Assembly (NCBI GenBank): GCA_015179125.1
Contig: WHVA01000059.1
Coordinates: 248,001-312,000 of the forward strand
Reading direction: 5' to 3'
DNA length: 64,000 nucleotides
Source: Gautieria morchelliformis
Taxonomy: Eukaryota > Basidiomycota > Agaricomycetes > Gomphales > Gomphaceae
The position numbers were made by a program, and so were the translations under genes. The notes below the pieces were generated by a model, which saw nothing but the letters and a program-made list of their open reading frames with translations, was not told where the DNA came from and searched no databases. Below, in pieces: positions 53,544 through 64,000 of this stretch (positions are counted from its first letter, which is position 1; the number at the start of each line of letters is the position of its first letter).

Positions 53544-55305
53544 CCCATCGTGGGTCTGTAGCCGTCGGTCCTCGATTCTGATCTGTCTCCGTCTGTGTTA
53601 GCCCTGAAATGTTTGTTTATGGTGGTCTGCCGGGATCCCGGCCTGTTGGTGGCCCTCGATGTGCTTCTCTCTGGCTGTCTCCTCCTCTGCCACCCGTTGT
53701 CCATTTGGCCAATCTGTGGGTTTGTCGATGTCCGCCTCTGTGAGGTTTGTGGGATCAGCGCCTGGTGCTGCTGCTGTCCTCTGCCCTGTGGCTCTTGTGT
53801 TGCTTGCTGCCGCCCCCGTGTCGTCTCTGCTTGGGGCCTGCGCCCGCCCCCTGCGCTCGCCAGTCGCTGTCCTTCCCCTTTGTCTACCTGGGCATCTTGC
53901 TGTTCCCAGGTCCATGGGTTCTCGTCCGGGAAGTACTTGTATGTACTTTCCGGGTCCGCCTGGTCTATCCTTTCACTCACTGCGATGAACTTCGGGCAGG
54001 TTCTGTCCCACGACGCGTGTCCCATCTCGTTGCAGCTTATGCACCTGTACCTGTCCAGGTCGGTTTCTTTGCAGGCCGCTGTCCTGTGTTCCTTTCCGCA
54101 TGTCCCACAAGTCTCTTTTTCATCGCATGTCGCTGCTAGGTGCCTGGCGTATTTCTGGAACTTCAGTCAACGCCGGGGCTCCCTTCACATTCTCCTAGCC
54201 CACGTTCTTTCCCCGCTATGACCAGCCCATCTCTGATCGCTATATTTGCTGCCTCGGTGGTGCTGAAGCAGGATATGATGTGTGCCATCCTCTGTCCCAG
54301 GCTGCACCTCCGTACTGGCTTGATCCATCTTGTTGACAGCAGTGTGCCGTCTGGCAAACCGGAGTTGTGTTCAATTCTCGCACTCTCTGCCAAGGCATCC
54401 GGGGAGTGGCTGACTGGGACGTATTCCACTATTACTGAGACTGATCGCTCCTTGACTATCGCGGACGCGCTGAATTTTTGCAGGAAGTCTTCCTTGTGGG
54501 TCTGGATGGAGCCCGCTGCTGCCTGCGTTTCCAGGTCGGAAATGATCCCGCCATTTGCCAGCTTTTTGACCCCTATGAACTTAGGGTCCTCTCCCTCTTC
54601 TAATGTGTCCATGTGCTCTACCGCCTCGTTAGCCTTGGCGACGAGCTCTTGCTTGGTCAGCTCTCTGAACAGGTTGACCTCTGTGTCGGGGTCTTTGTCG
54701 ATAAGGATCTGTCAGCTTCATGCTTTGGCTCTGGCTAGAGTGTTTGGGTGCAGGAGTGGGACCATGCCTTTCAGTGCTGCGGCATATGTCCACTCTGAGG
54801 CCGTTCCCGCTGCCCTGTTGCCCCTCGTGCTGTTCTCGAGGGCATCCGCCGCCTGGTCGGTAGCCTTAATCATGTCGTAGGCTGCCTCCCTGAGCGCTTC
54901 CGCTTTCCTCATGACCGGCTCCAGCCTTTTCTCTACGTACTTCATCACTTGCTCCCTGAGGCTCTTCGCTGACGCATCCACCATCAGGATCGCCACTGCT
55001 CTTGCTTCTTCTTTCAGTGCTTTGTGCGTGGTGCTTTGGGCCATGCACAGGAGCACATAGCTTAGGCCTTCCTGCGATATTGGGTCCTCCTTCGCCACGT
55101 ATTGGTTTCTGTCTAAGTAGTTTCTTGCCTGTTCCCTGCTTCGCACCGTGGATCCTGTGCTGTCTATCAGTTCACCTCTTGTCCTCGGCTGCTCACCTTG
55201 CTGTGCCGTCCCTGCCCTTGTTCTCCCCAGGTGCGTGGCCCCTGGGGGCTGACCCTCCGCACTCGACGGTGTGGTCATTTTTCTTGCCTCGTGTCTGCGA
55301 AGCAC
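53540..55305 (-). pseudogene. LINE ORF1 (RNA-binding, two zinc knuckles)
   Basis: LINE ORF1 proteins bind the element's RNA. 55305-54163 gives an Arg/Gln-rich N-terminus, a helical region (VDASAKSLREQVMKYVEKRL) and the LINE gag-like domain (PVSHSPDALAESARIEHNSG, RRCSLGQRMAHIISCFSTTE). Two TGA codons, at 54718-54720 and 54712-54714, interrupt the frame. A frameshift near 54160 leads to CDEKETCGTCGKEHRTAAC and CISCNEMGHASWDRTCP, the paired knuckles ending in the HASWD-x2-CP signature of this group, then a Gln/Arg-rich tail to 53540. The ORF1 stop overlaps the ORF2 start as ATGA. Confidence 0.8.
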
Positions 55306-56044
55306 CCAATCCGTGTTTAACGTGGCTGTGTGCTATGCTATCTATGGACAGGTTGTGATAGAGTGTAGTTAAGAGAATTTTTTGGTATTTGGTGGTGACG
55401 GTAGGCGTGAGAAAGTTCACCACTAGTTCCAGTAATACACGATTCACCGGGCCTGGGGCCGCCCGGGGCCGCTGACTTTCAGCAGTCCACGCTGGCAATT
55501 AGCATTTGCAGCACTCGCACCCACTTGCACCCACCCTTGATCGGGACCGCACGGTGCTGCGCGTTGTCACACAACGTGTGGCACCGTGGTTCAACACGTC
55601 CCATCGGACGTCGCTCGCACCCAGCGCCAAGTGGCGGCCCTTGGTGCACCGTCGACTTCCACGAGGAACCTTGTCACCACTTGCTCCCACTCTCAGGTGA
55701 GCGCTGTTATCTAACATTCAGCGCTGAGACTCACCAGCTGTCGGCCCCGCCGTACACTCGCGTGTCCATCTGCGCCCCACCCTGTTTCGTCCACACCCAG
55801 CCCCCAATTGTGGCACTAGTGCTCTATCCCGTGGCGTCTGATTGTAAGCATGACGCTGCCCTCACCAACACTGGCAATGCTAGCAAAACATCTCAAGTGA
55901 AAGAGAATCGCAGACTGTAGGATGTCGAGCGTCTTGTAGCTCAGCATGACCTGGGAAGGTGGAACAATTGGTCTGTGCTCGACCCCCTTTCGATTTGAGA
56001 CACGCATATGTGTATGCGTGCATGTACAGTAATGTAACCTTCCC
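55306..56044. other. Probable LINE 5' end and Co-E LTR, borders unclear
   Basis: 55306-about 55500 is likely LINE 5' UTR. From about 55500 to 56044 no gene is recognised. Because Co-E lost its 3' LTR, its 5' LTR cannot be delimited; a candidate start is the TGTAGGATGTCG near 55916. Confidence 0.35.
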
Positions 56045-56391
56045 AGTGACTATTTGCTGCCACTGGGAAGTAAGTCGTTAACCTGTATACTATAGTTCAC
56101 CGCTAACTAACTTGTAGTTAACAACTGTCTTTAGGTAGCTTATAATAGTGACTATTTGCTGCCACTGGGAAGTAAGTCGTTAACCTGTATACTATAGTTC
56201 ACCGCTAACTAACTTGTAGTTAACAACTGTCTTTAGGTAGCTTATAATAGTGACTATTTGCTGCCACTGGGAAGTAAGTCGTTAACCTGTATACTATAGT
56301 TCACCGCTAACTAACTTGTAGTTAACAACTGTCTTTAGGTAGCTTATAATAGTGACTATTTGCTGCCACTGGGAATTAACAACTGTCTTTA
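56045..56391 (+). repeat. 102-bp tandem repeat in the Co-E LTR
   Basis: Units start at 56045, 56147, 56249 and 56351 (AGTGACTATTTGCTGCCACT...), exactly 102 bases apart. The last unit carries an internal deletion and runs into the primer-binding site GGTTATGGGCCC at 56392-56403. The units look almost identical to each other. Confidence 0.9.
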
Positions 56392-56419
56392 GGTTATGGG
56401 CCCTGGCCCTACCTTCTGA

Positions 56420-58918
56420 ATGCAAAAATCCACTGTAACAATGCCAGCTACACCTCTTGATAAAATGAACAATTACCAGTCAAGTACTGGTACTGCCTAC
56501 TCTGTGTTCCCAAAGTTGCACCATGATAATTACTTTTCATGGAGTGCAAGTATGGAGTCGATGTTGCGATCCCTCAACCAGTGGGAGGTTGTGATGGGAA
56601 GAGTCCCCAGTCCGATACGTGCTGATTCGAAGGCTCCTACGGATGAGGAGCTAGAGCTAGAAGAAGCTTGGACGCTCCGGATGGAGTGTGCGTACACATA
56701 AATTGATCTGCGTCTTGAAGAACAGCAACAGACGGTGACTCGTGATAATCACGACCCATGCTTGGCCTGGAACACACTGCATACGGTGTATGGCAATTGT
56801 TTAGCAAATACGAGAGCATCGCTGCTTGGAGAAATCACTCACATTCATTATGACGGTTCCGGTATCATGGAGCATAAAGCCAGGATGGACTCATTACGTT
56901 TGAGGCTCGTAGAAGCTGGCCATCCTGTTCCAGAGCCGCTCTATCTTAGCTTCTTTGTCAACACACTCCTAGAGGAGTTTGACACAGTTACCAATACCAT
57001 CGACTGGGATCATGACACGGTGGCGGAATTGGTCAGCAATCTGCGTCAGGTGGAGATAAGGAAAGGTTTGCGCACCAGGGCAGAGGGCTCAGCCTTTGCT
57101 GTAGCAAAGAAGAAGCAGCAAAAGCCCGGAACGACCTCAACTTCGACCTCGCAGAGGGCCATGCAGAGCACCCCACAGAGCGCGCGAGGGGGAGCAAGCC
57201 GAAGAAGTCTTCGGGATGCTCTGGCAAATGCTATAATTGCGGAGGTCAAGGCCATTTTGCAAAGGATTGCCCCTCTCCGAAGAAGAAGAGGGACAGCGGT
57301 TCACAACAAGATACAAAAAAGGACTCACCGACTGGCCATCAGGATAAGACCAAAGGGAGCCCTTCTACGTCACGTGGATTATTCTCAGCCATTGAGACAT
57401 CGATGTTCTTGGGCGATAGTCCTGTTACATGGCGCTGCTTTATTGATACAGCGGCATCAGGGAACTTTACGCCAAAAATAGAGGACTTACACAATTTCAT
57501 CCCATTCACGAGTCCTAGGTCCTTCACTGCCGCAAATGGTGCGGAGGTGCAATCGAAGGGTAATGGTACTGCAAAAATCAGAGTGAACAATCATGGAGAA
57601 CAGAGGACCGTTGAAATCCCACATGTCCAGTGGGTGCCAAGCATTTATACGCACCTATTCTCTCCTGGACAGCTTATAAAAGACGGGTTCAAAGTAAACC
57701 TCCACAGAGATGGCTGTACCATCAAAGACTCGGTGAATAGATTAGTAGCCGAAGTATGCAAAAGAGGAAACACTTACCCTGCGGATTTCTCGATCATGCA
57801 GCCGCGTAACCCATGCCCGATTGTTCACTCGATCGTAGAACCTACTGCAGAAGAGTTGAACAATAGACTCAATGAAGCAGTAATGGCACTTACAGTGAAG
57901 GAGGAGAATGATGCTATGTGTTGGCATCAGAGGCTCGGACATCTGAACATCACGGACATGTGCAATTTGGCAGCGAAACATGCCACAGGCATGCAAATCA
58001 TAGAAGATCAGATCATTAGTGCCGATTGTTTGGCGTGCATACATGGTAAACAGCATAAGACGCCATTTAAAACAGGGAGAACCAGAGCGACTCACGCAGG
58101 TGAATTGATCCATATGGACTTGGCCGGTCCCATGGAGACTACCGGCTTTGATGGGAAAAAATATTTCCTGATCATCGTGGATGATTATACACGAGTGGTT
58201 TGGGTGGAATCACTTACCCTCAAATTGGAGGTCGTTTCCAAGGTATGGGAGTTGATCCAGGTATTTGAAACTGGTTATGAAGCCAAGGTCTGAGGCATTA
58301 TGGCCGACAATGGAACCAATTTCGTTAATAATGAGATGAACTGGTATTTACAGGAAAAAGGAATCACCTTGTATACTTCAGTCCCTTACACGCACAAACA
58401 AAATGGTGTTGCTGAAAGAGCGATCTGCATGATTACTGAGGGGGCGCGAGTCATGTTGTATGCATCCAAACTGCCAAAGAACTTGTGGTCAATGGCAGTG
58501 AAGACCATGGTGTACCTTTGCGATAGATCGCCGGCACAAGCTAATGGGGGAATTACACCGATTGAGCGCATTATGGGTGAGAAGCCAAATTTAGCTCACC
58601 TGAGAGTTTTTGATTCCCCAGTCAGTGTTGCAATCCCTAAGGAAAAGAGAAAGAAATGGGACGTATGGTCACGTATGGCGTACATGGTGGGGTATGAACC
58701 ATATTCCACTGGATACTTAGTCTGGTATCCGGGTACGCGCCATATAGATAAGGCGAGGGATGTCATCTTTCATGAAGACACAGTAACCCCCGCAATGCCT
58801 ACAGTATACGGCAACAATGATATGCATCGCAATGTTAGCGAGTCAGCAACTATGAAACCGACGTCGTACGTACCTCAAAAATCCTCAGCAGCACCTCAAG
58901 CTCCAACTGTACCCCCAT
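56420..58918 (+). pseudogene. Co-E Gag, protease and integrase
   Basis: Gag (about 56420-57200) has FPKLHHDNYFSWSASMESML, a TAA at 56699-56701 and the UBN2 core MDSLRLRLVEAGHPVPEPLY. After a frameshift near 57170 come the knuckle CYNCGGQGHFAKDC (about 57229-57270) and the protease FIDTAASGNFTP, with DTAAS instead of the usual DSGAS. Integrase has HQRLGHLN and CLACIHGKQH, then HMDLAGPMETTGFDGKKYF, MADNGTNFVNNEMNWYLQ and HKQNGVAERAICM. A TGA at 58291-58293 interrupts it just before MADNGTNF. The ATG within the primer-binding site leads only to MGPGPTF-stop, so Gag would start at 56420 or 56441. Confidence 0.8.
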
Positions 58919-59245
58919 GACTTTTTATATGCATCCCAGCATTCCCTACACGTGTCGAATATGGCCCTGAGGATCAGGGCCATGCCACAATTGAAGAAGT
59001 CTCCCTGGATCAGCCTGAACAAGATTGGTCAAAATTAGTTTCAGATGTACCTAATTTTCCTCAGGGAACAACACGTTCAGGCAAAGCACGAGGAGCGATA
59101 CAAGCCTTACTAGCGACCAATGAGCAATTTAAAGACTCTGTAATAATGTCAGCTAATATCGCAGGAGAGCCAACGAACATAAACTATGCAGTGACCTTAC
59201 CTGGTGAAGAAGGTGAAGCATGGGAGCGAGCACGAAAAACTTTTT

Positions 59246-59990
59246 GAGCCAGGGCTTTTTGGGGCCGTCGGTCTTGGGGTGTTTAGGTGCTTGTGCCTCT
59301 GAGATTTCAGCGTCCAAACTTGGGCGCTTTCTACCTTTTGAGGTGTGCATCTATCCCCTTTTTATCAGTTCCATTTCTCTTTGTGGTGTTGGGGAACACT
59401 CATGTCTAGTTTGTCCATATTTTCTGATCTCTTCTTCTGTTATCTTTGAATGTCTTTGTGCGAACACTTAAAGAATAACAGGCCCCCCCGGCTAGTGAAG
59501 AAATCTGTTTATTTCATCTCATGTCTATTATTTACAGTATTCTTTTCTTAGGTTGTTTCTTGCCGTGACCAAGTCCCTCACTCAAAATGTCTGATCTTGC
59601 CGGCACCAACAACGCGCGTTTCTTGACTGGTTAGGTCAGTTGTGTTTTTCTTTTAGTTTCCGCTCTTGGTTCTGCTGGGGTAGTACGGTGTGTCGCCACT
59701 TTGACCCCTCAGCGCCTACCAGCCGAGGCCTTGCATTTATGGTGACTTCTACGGGCTCTTTATACTGTCCCTGCGAAGTCTCGTTCTGAAGGTCACCCGA
59801 AAACTGGCCACACAATGTTGGCACAGTTTGGGCTTCCCCTACCCGGTGGGCTAACTTCATGGTCCCTGTGGGTGTCTTTTCAAGTGTTTTTCGCAGGTTG
59901 GCCACCGTGGAAGCTATCCGCAGTGTTCACTCTCGGGCCACGTTGAGGCCCTGTGAGGAGGCAAGGCACTGTCTTGGCCCCACCCCCGCC
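59246..59990. other. Unassigned segment between Co-E and Gy-C copy 2
   Basis: Minus-strand frames at 59905-59636 (MANLRKTLEKTPTGTMKLAH) and 59350-59153 are open but match nothing I recognise. They may belong to another truncated element. Confidence 0.3.
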
Positions 59991-61372
59991 GAGAGAGGTG
60001 GCCGGTTTTCCGATGTGGGTGATTTCATCCTTGATCCGGGATGGCAAGCCCATGTAGAACTGATGTCAGAGTGCGGCTTCTCCCCATTGGACTCGAGGAG
60101 CGAGCTGCTGGGGCAAGAAGTATTATAACTTCTTTTTTCGTTACTCACATCAGCTTCTATATCAATGGTCCGAAGTTGCTGCGGAGTTCAGAAACGAAAT
60201 TGTGATAATCATCAGCCCAGTCGACGACAGCATAAGGATCCATGAGTGTAAGGGCAATCCTAGCTGGCTGTGGAGATCACACTACCACACAACTGACAAG
60301 GGGAAATCCAAAGTATGTATAAATGAACAGAGTAGACAAAAGAGGGGATTCTCACCTGACAAGGGAAATCCAAAGAGAAAAGTCTGAGGACCCCCCAATG
60401 TCAGCGAGCCCGTATTATACTACGCTCTGCAGTCAGGGACAACACTGGGCACTTGCCATCAACCCTGCACCCCCCTGACCTCCCTGACCCTTGATCAACC
60501 CTTGATGCCACCTATTATGCGAGTTGCTTGATTTCCGACACTGTTCCGAGAGCGGAAGTCGGAAATTGGAGTGGAACTGGCAAAGCGAACAGAACTGGTG
60601 GAGGTTCTCCCAGAAGCAGAATCATTTCCGAAAGCGGAGTCAGAGATGGAATAGGAACTGGAAGCGGAGTCGGAAATGGAGTCGGAACTGGGTGTGGTGT
60701 CAGAACTGGAAATGGGAAACAGGGTGTCCCCTGACAATGAGGGCAGGTTCGAAATAGTTGAGAGCTGTGCCTCGGAGATAGGAAAGGGTGTAGTTGACCT
60801 TTCATCCATCGTCGGGAAAGGTGTCGGAACGATCGCGGAAGTTGAGTTGAAGCTGGACCAAAAAGGCTGGAGCTCCTTGGGGTTGGAACTGTTGAACTGA
60901 TCCAGTTCGTGAACTTTCGTCTTGGGGTGTGGAGCTTGGGCCGGATGTTGGAGTTGGCCGGCCAGCATGGCGATAGCCTGTGCAACATCCGGAACTGGTG
61001 CGGGTGGAACTGGGTTGGCAGGAATCGGAGGTGGAGGACCGCCAAGGGGGCCGCCATGAGGGCTGCCTGGAGGGCTGCTGGGAGGAGGTCCTGGTGGAGG
61101 TGGTGGAGGTGGTGCTGGGCGTCGGGATGATGCTACTGTCTGTTCGCCGTGCTGCTCGACGAGTTTCCATCGTAGTCGGGATTGTCATCGGGATTTGCGT
61201 CGGGAACTTCTTCAATGCGTTGTTGCGGAAGATCGTCAGAGAGCTCATTGTTGGCTCGAGAGCTGCTGGAAGGTTCCACGCGTCTTGGTGCTGCAGATCT
61301 GAGGTTGCCAAAATAAGAGAGAGCTTCGACAGCTCCTGCGCGAGCTGAAGTAGCTGTGGTACGAGGAGGCAT
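59991..61372 (-). pseudogene. Gy-C copy 2 Gag, interrupted
   Basis: Starts MPPRTTATSARAGAVEALSY at 61372, supplying the ATG that the complete copy at 33308 lacks. The Pro/Gly linker, MLAGQLQHPAQA and FNSSNPKELQPF follow, with frame changes near 60850. The sequence is split by the solo LTR exactly within the PALMDP codons (60741-60242) and resumes to FYMGLPSRIKDEI near 60040. The 3' part is lost. Confidence 0.8.
60247..60736 (-). mobile_element. Gy-A solo LTR
   Basis: 490 bp with the same ends as the Gy-A 3' LTR at 40742-41235. The perfect 5-bp target duplication ATGAG (60242-60246 and 60737-60741) shows insertion into Gy-C gag. Confidence 0.95.
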
Positions 61373-62057
61373 AGTGATAGTTATTGGGTGGGAATCAGAT
61401 AATACTGTTACATATCGAGATTTCCACAAGTCGGAACTGAAAAGGACAACGGCTGCAACTTATATGTTGCGCCCCTAATAAACTATCCTCCTAAGTATTT
61501 CGGAACGCAGGTTGGAAGTCGGAAAGTACTGATCTAAAGGTAAGTCGGAACTTGAGTCGGAACTGAGTTGGAAGGCGGAAGGCGGAGAGACGGAGGTCTT
61601 GCTAGACTCGCTGTGCTAAGAACAGGAGGTAGAGCAAAGGAAATCAAGTATCAAAGGTGATTATCTGATTGCAGAATAACAGACATACATGAGAGGCTTT
61701 TATACAAAGAGCTGAGACAACATGTAATGAGGTAGTACTAAGCAAATTCCAGGGGGAGTGGAAGTCGGGTAGACATATGTGGGAACTAACTAATTGGGAA
61801 CAAGGGGACTACAAGTGGGGTTCGGGGTAAGGTAAAACAATGGCAAAAGAACAAGGGGTCAGAAAACATATCTGACAACGAACTACAAGGAGGACCGGAT
61901 ATATGGTCTTGCTGTACGGTGAAGTGGGTCCGGTGGGTCCATGTAATAGAGTCGAAAGAACAAGGGAGTATAACAAGGGGCGGAATATCGGAACTATCAG
62001 AGGGTTGGAATGTGTGCGGAACTGAGGGTCAGAAATGGGAATTGCACGGTCGTAACA

Positions 62058-62199
62058 TTTACACAGATTACCCTACACCTCTCACACCTTTACAAGCTCA
62101 GTCTTCACCACGACCTTCACTGCACAAGGCTTCAGGAATTTGCTGTGTTCACCTATCTGTGATTCGCTGACATGTCAATGAGGGTTTGCTCTGGAAAAC
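62058..62199. other. Short intergenic gap
   Basis: Between the Gy-C copy 2 LTR and the stop codon of the NLR gene. Presumably the 3' UTR and terminator of the NLR. Confidence 0.4.
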
Positions 62200-64000
62200 T
62201 CATGTGGCCTCTCTGCATCGTGTCCACAATCTGCCATGCTCAAACCGGCTGAGATCAAGCTTTGTGGACCCCTTTGCAATGACAGCCGTGTTTGCCGGCC
62301 ACCACAAACCTACTTGGGACCAGGGTGGTATCCAGAATAAAAGTTCTGAGGGCGAGTTTAGTAACCAGCCATTTTCTACCCGTGAGTCATTTCGAAAACC
62401 GGGCACTGTAACTGTGCAAAGGGTATTAGCAGATTTCGCCATGTTCCGACAAATCAAGGTACAGCTACTGACTAGGTTCTTGACCTGCGAACGGTGCTGA
62501 AATGTACTCGACAGTGCCTGCATTCCACACACGGATTGTGTTGTCATAAGACCCGGAGACGATGCGCTTGCCATCCTGCGAGAATGCCACCGACGAGACG
62601 ATGTCGGTGTGGCCTTCGAGTGGTGCTGAAGTGGCCTCCCCGGTGTCTGCGTTCCACACACGGATCGTCTTGTCAAAAGACCCGGAGACGATGCGCTTGC
62701 CGTCCTGCGAGAATGCCACCGATGTGACGCAGTTGATGTGGCCTTTGAATGGTGCTGAAATGACCTCCCCGGTGTCTGAATTCCACACACGGATCGTCTT
62801 GTCTAAAGACCCGGAGACGATGAGCTTGCCGTCCGGCGAGAATGCCACCGACGAGACGATGTCGGTGTGGCCTTCGAGTGGTGCTGAAGTGGCCTCCCCG
62901 GTGTCTGCATTCCACACACGGATCGTCTTGTCCCAAGACCCGGAGACGATGCGCTTGCCGTCCGGCGACAATACCACTGACGTGACCGTGTCGGTGTAGC
63001 CTTCGAGTGGTACTGAAGCGGCCTCCCCGGTGTCTGCATTCCACACACGGATCGTGTTGTCTAAAGACCCAGAGACGATCCGCTTGCCGTCCTGCGAGAA
63101 TGCCACCGACGAGACGGTCCAGGAATGACCTACCAGAACGGTTTGAATAGGTAGCCACGTCGTCGCTTTCCCGGTCTCGATGCGGAGTAGTCGTGGAAAT
63201 CGTGGGAGGTAAGTCTCAGATACTTTCGACCTTTCAGGTGCAAACGGGAGTGCCGACAAATAGAGATGGGGAGCACTCTGAGAGATTACGCTCCCAAACG
63301 CAGCTGCAAAATTGCGGGCATCTGTCACGCATGCTGTAGTATAATTATCCTGGGGTTCATTAGACTCACGTCAGAACTCGTCTATCAAAGCCATGGCACT
63401 TGGGCGTGGCGCTTACCTGGCTCCATACAACTACTGATGAGAGGGCCGCCGATACGATGGATACCTTCTTGAGCAAACTCAAAACTTCTAGCCAGTAGAG
63501 TAGCTTAGTCTCGAAGAACGCCTTGACTTTTGCACCTATATCAGGAATAAATGTCGTGACGGAAATGTGGTCCGCCCAGAAACGACAAGAGTAGGAAAGT
63601 TGTGATGATATGTACTTCTTGATCCGTTCCGGCAAGTCGACAACATCATTGTTGCGTAGATGCGAAGTTTCAAGCTGACAGATGTTAAAGCAAAGTTCCT
63701 CCATCATCACGCGCAAGGAAGAGCACGCAAGGCTATCATGGTGTAAAGATGGATCGATGTAGTATGGTCCACTCCGATTGCGATCTGTCAAGAAGTCACG
63801 AAAAGATGTGTGCAGCAGAGTGATTGGGTCACATTCTTGAGTAGGAAGCCTCAACAGAGCGCCCATGGGTCCAACGATATGATGAACCTTGGTACCCGAC
63901 TCGTTAGGACTGCACAACCTCTGGAGGGCAGACATCGAGAGCGGTTCTCTGGCCATCAGCAGGCATCCCATCACCGAGTGAAAGCGACGCTGGAAATCGT
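62200..64000 (-). CDS. NACHT/WD40-type NLR (STAND) protein, C-terminal part
   Basis: Fungal NLRs are intracellular receptors involved in non-self recognition and programmed cell death. The window holds three exons: 64000-63417 (post-NACHT helical region: LMAREPLSMSALQRLC, LLHTSFRDFLTD, KKYISSQLSYSCRFWADHI), 63349-62485 and 62411-62200. Introns are 63416-63350 and 62484-62412, both GT-AG and in phase. Exon 2 opens DARNFAAAFGSVISQSAPHL and YLSALPFAPERSKVSE, then five WD40 repeats of 43 residues (129 bp). Exon 3 is the conserved tail: ENGWLLNSPSELLFWIPP, TAVIAKGSTKLDLSRFEHG. The NACHT ATPase and N-terminal effector domains lie beyond 64000. No stop or frameshift is seen. Confidence 0.9.
62500..63150 (-). 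repeat. Five near-identical WD40 repeats (129-bp unit)
   Basis: The phrase for KRIVSGS-x-D-x-TIRVWN recurs every 129 bases. Framework codons are almost unchanged between repeats, while residues after the GH and in the SGS-x-D-x position vary. Confidence 0.9.

Larger units (their letters stand above)
53455..55305 (-). mobile_element. Non-LTR retrotransposon (LINE, Tad1/I-like) fragment
   Basis: ORF1 (gag-like with zinc knuckles) is nearly complete. ORF2 starts with an ATGA overlap at 53543 and is cut after about 30 codons at about 53455. The endonuclease and RT are therefore missing. Confidence 0.85.
56045..59245 (+). mobile_element. Truncated Ty1/copia element (Co-E)
   Basis: LTR 3' end with tandem repeats, half-tRNA primer-binding site, Gag, protease and integrase on the plus strand. 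Similarity ends about 59245, before the RT; no RT, RNase H or 3' LTR follows. Confidence 0.85.
59991..62057 (-). mobile_element. Gy-C copy 2: 5' LTR and gag, truncated
   Basis: 5' LTR at 62057-61406 (652 bp, TGTTACG...ATGTAACA), self-primer site 61403-61393, then gag from an ATG at 61372. Similarity to Gy-C Gag ends at about 59991. A Gy-A solo LTR sits inside gag. TATA box at 61704-61698 and LTR self-primer at 61670-61660. Confidence 0.85.

Noticed and set aside
56045..56391. CRISPR-like array
   Set aside because: The unit repeats without unique spacers, the genome is eukaryotic, and the array sits in a copia LTR. It is a tandem repeat.
62493..63000. Plus-strand repetitive frames over the WD40 repeats
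   Set aside because: They arise because the 129-bp repeats are a multiple of three; the minus strand carries the WD40 signature.

Overview
The window reads as nuclear DNA of an agaricomycete (mushroom-forming) basidiomycete. The host genes are broken by many introns of about 50 bases, and the families are typical of that group: a NACHT/WD40-type NLR, a DUF2235 hydrolase, DUF6698, F-box proteins and a P450 fragment. There is no prokaryotic architecture. Most of the 64 kb is transposable-element sequence, much of it nested. I use working labels: Ty3/gypsy families Gy-A, Gy-B and Gy-C; Ty1/copia families Co-D, Co-E and Co-F.

Layout. 1-4.02 kb: broken Gy-B element, with an extra ORF after integrase, abutting a 5'-truncated ATG18-like gene (4.07-5.02 kb). 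5.2-8.5 kb: P450 fragment and DUF6698-like fragment, both minus strand. 8.56-13.95 kb: hAT DNA transposon with an 8-bp target duplication, lying just upstream of a tandem pair of F-box genes (14.0-18.3 kb). 18.3-20.25 kb: AT-rich DNA with no gene seen. 20.25-26.02 kb: CpG-depleted mosaic of Gy-A, Gy-B, Gy-C and Co-F fragments, ending in a 97-bp perfect inverted repeat that may be the whole Co-F LTR. 26.66-31.98 kb: a many-exon DUF2235 plus ARM-repeat gene. 32.47-40.63 kb: full-length Gy-C chromovirus (TSD AGATG) carrying a spliced antisense Zn2Cys6 gene. 40.74-50.88 kb: minus-strand Gy-A element, into which a Co-D solo LTR and an intact young Co-D copia (1414-aa polyprotein, LTRs 99.4% identical) have inserted. 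51.1-53.5 kb: AP-1/Gcn4-site-rich promoter-like stretch and a tRNA-derived SINE with a 13-bp TSD. 53.46-55.31 kb: Tad1/I-like LINE relic. 56.0-59.25 kb: truncated Co-E copia with 102-bp tandem repeats. 60.0-62.06 kb: second Gy-C copy with a Gy-A solo LTR inside its gag. 62.2-64 kb: C-terminal part of a WD40-type NLR, running off the window.

Cross-cutting signals. All three copia families have a primer-binding site complementary to the anticodon arm of initiator tRNA-Met, and in two of them the gag ATG lies inside that site. All three also carry a CAGTG/CACTG hairpin in the LTR. Gy-C instead looks self-primed in the Tf1/sushi manner. CpG-to-TpG decay accounts for most LTR differences and many nonsense codons, pointing to methylation-linked mutation of repeats. 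Only Co-D looks potentially active. Exon boundaries, intactness and percent identities were read by eye, without alignment software.
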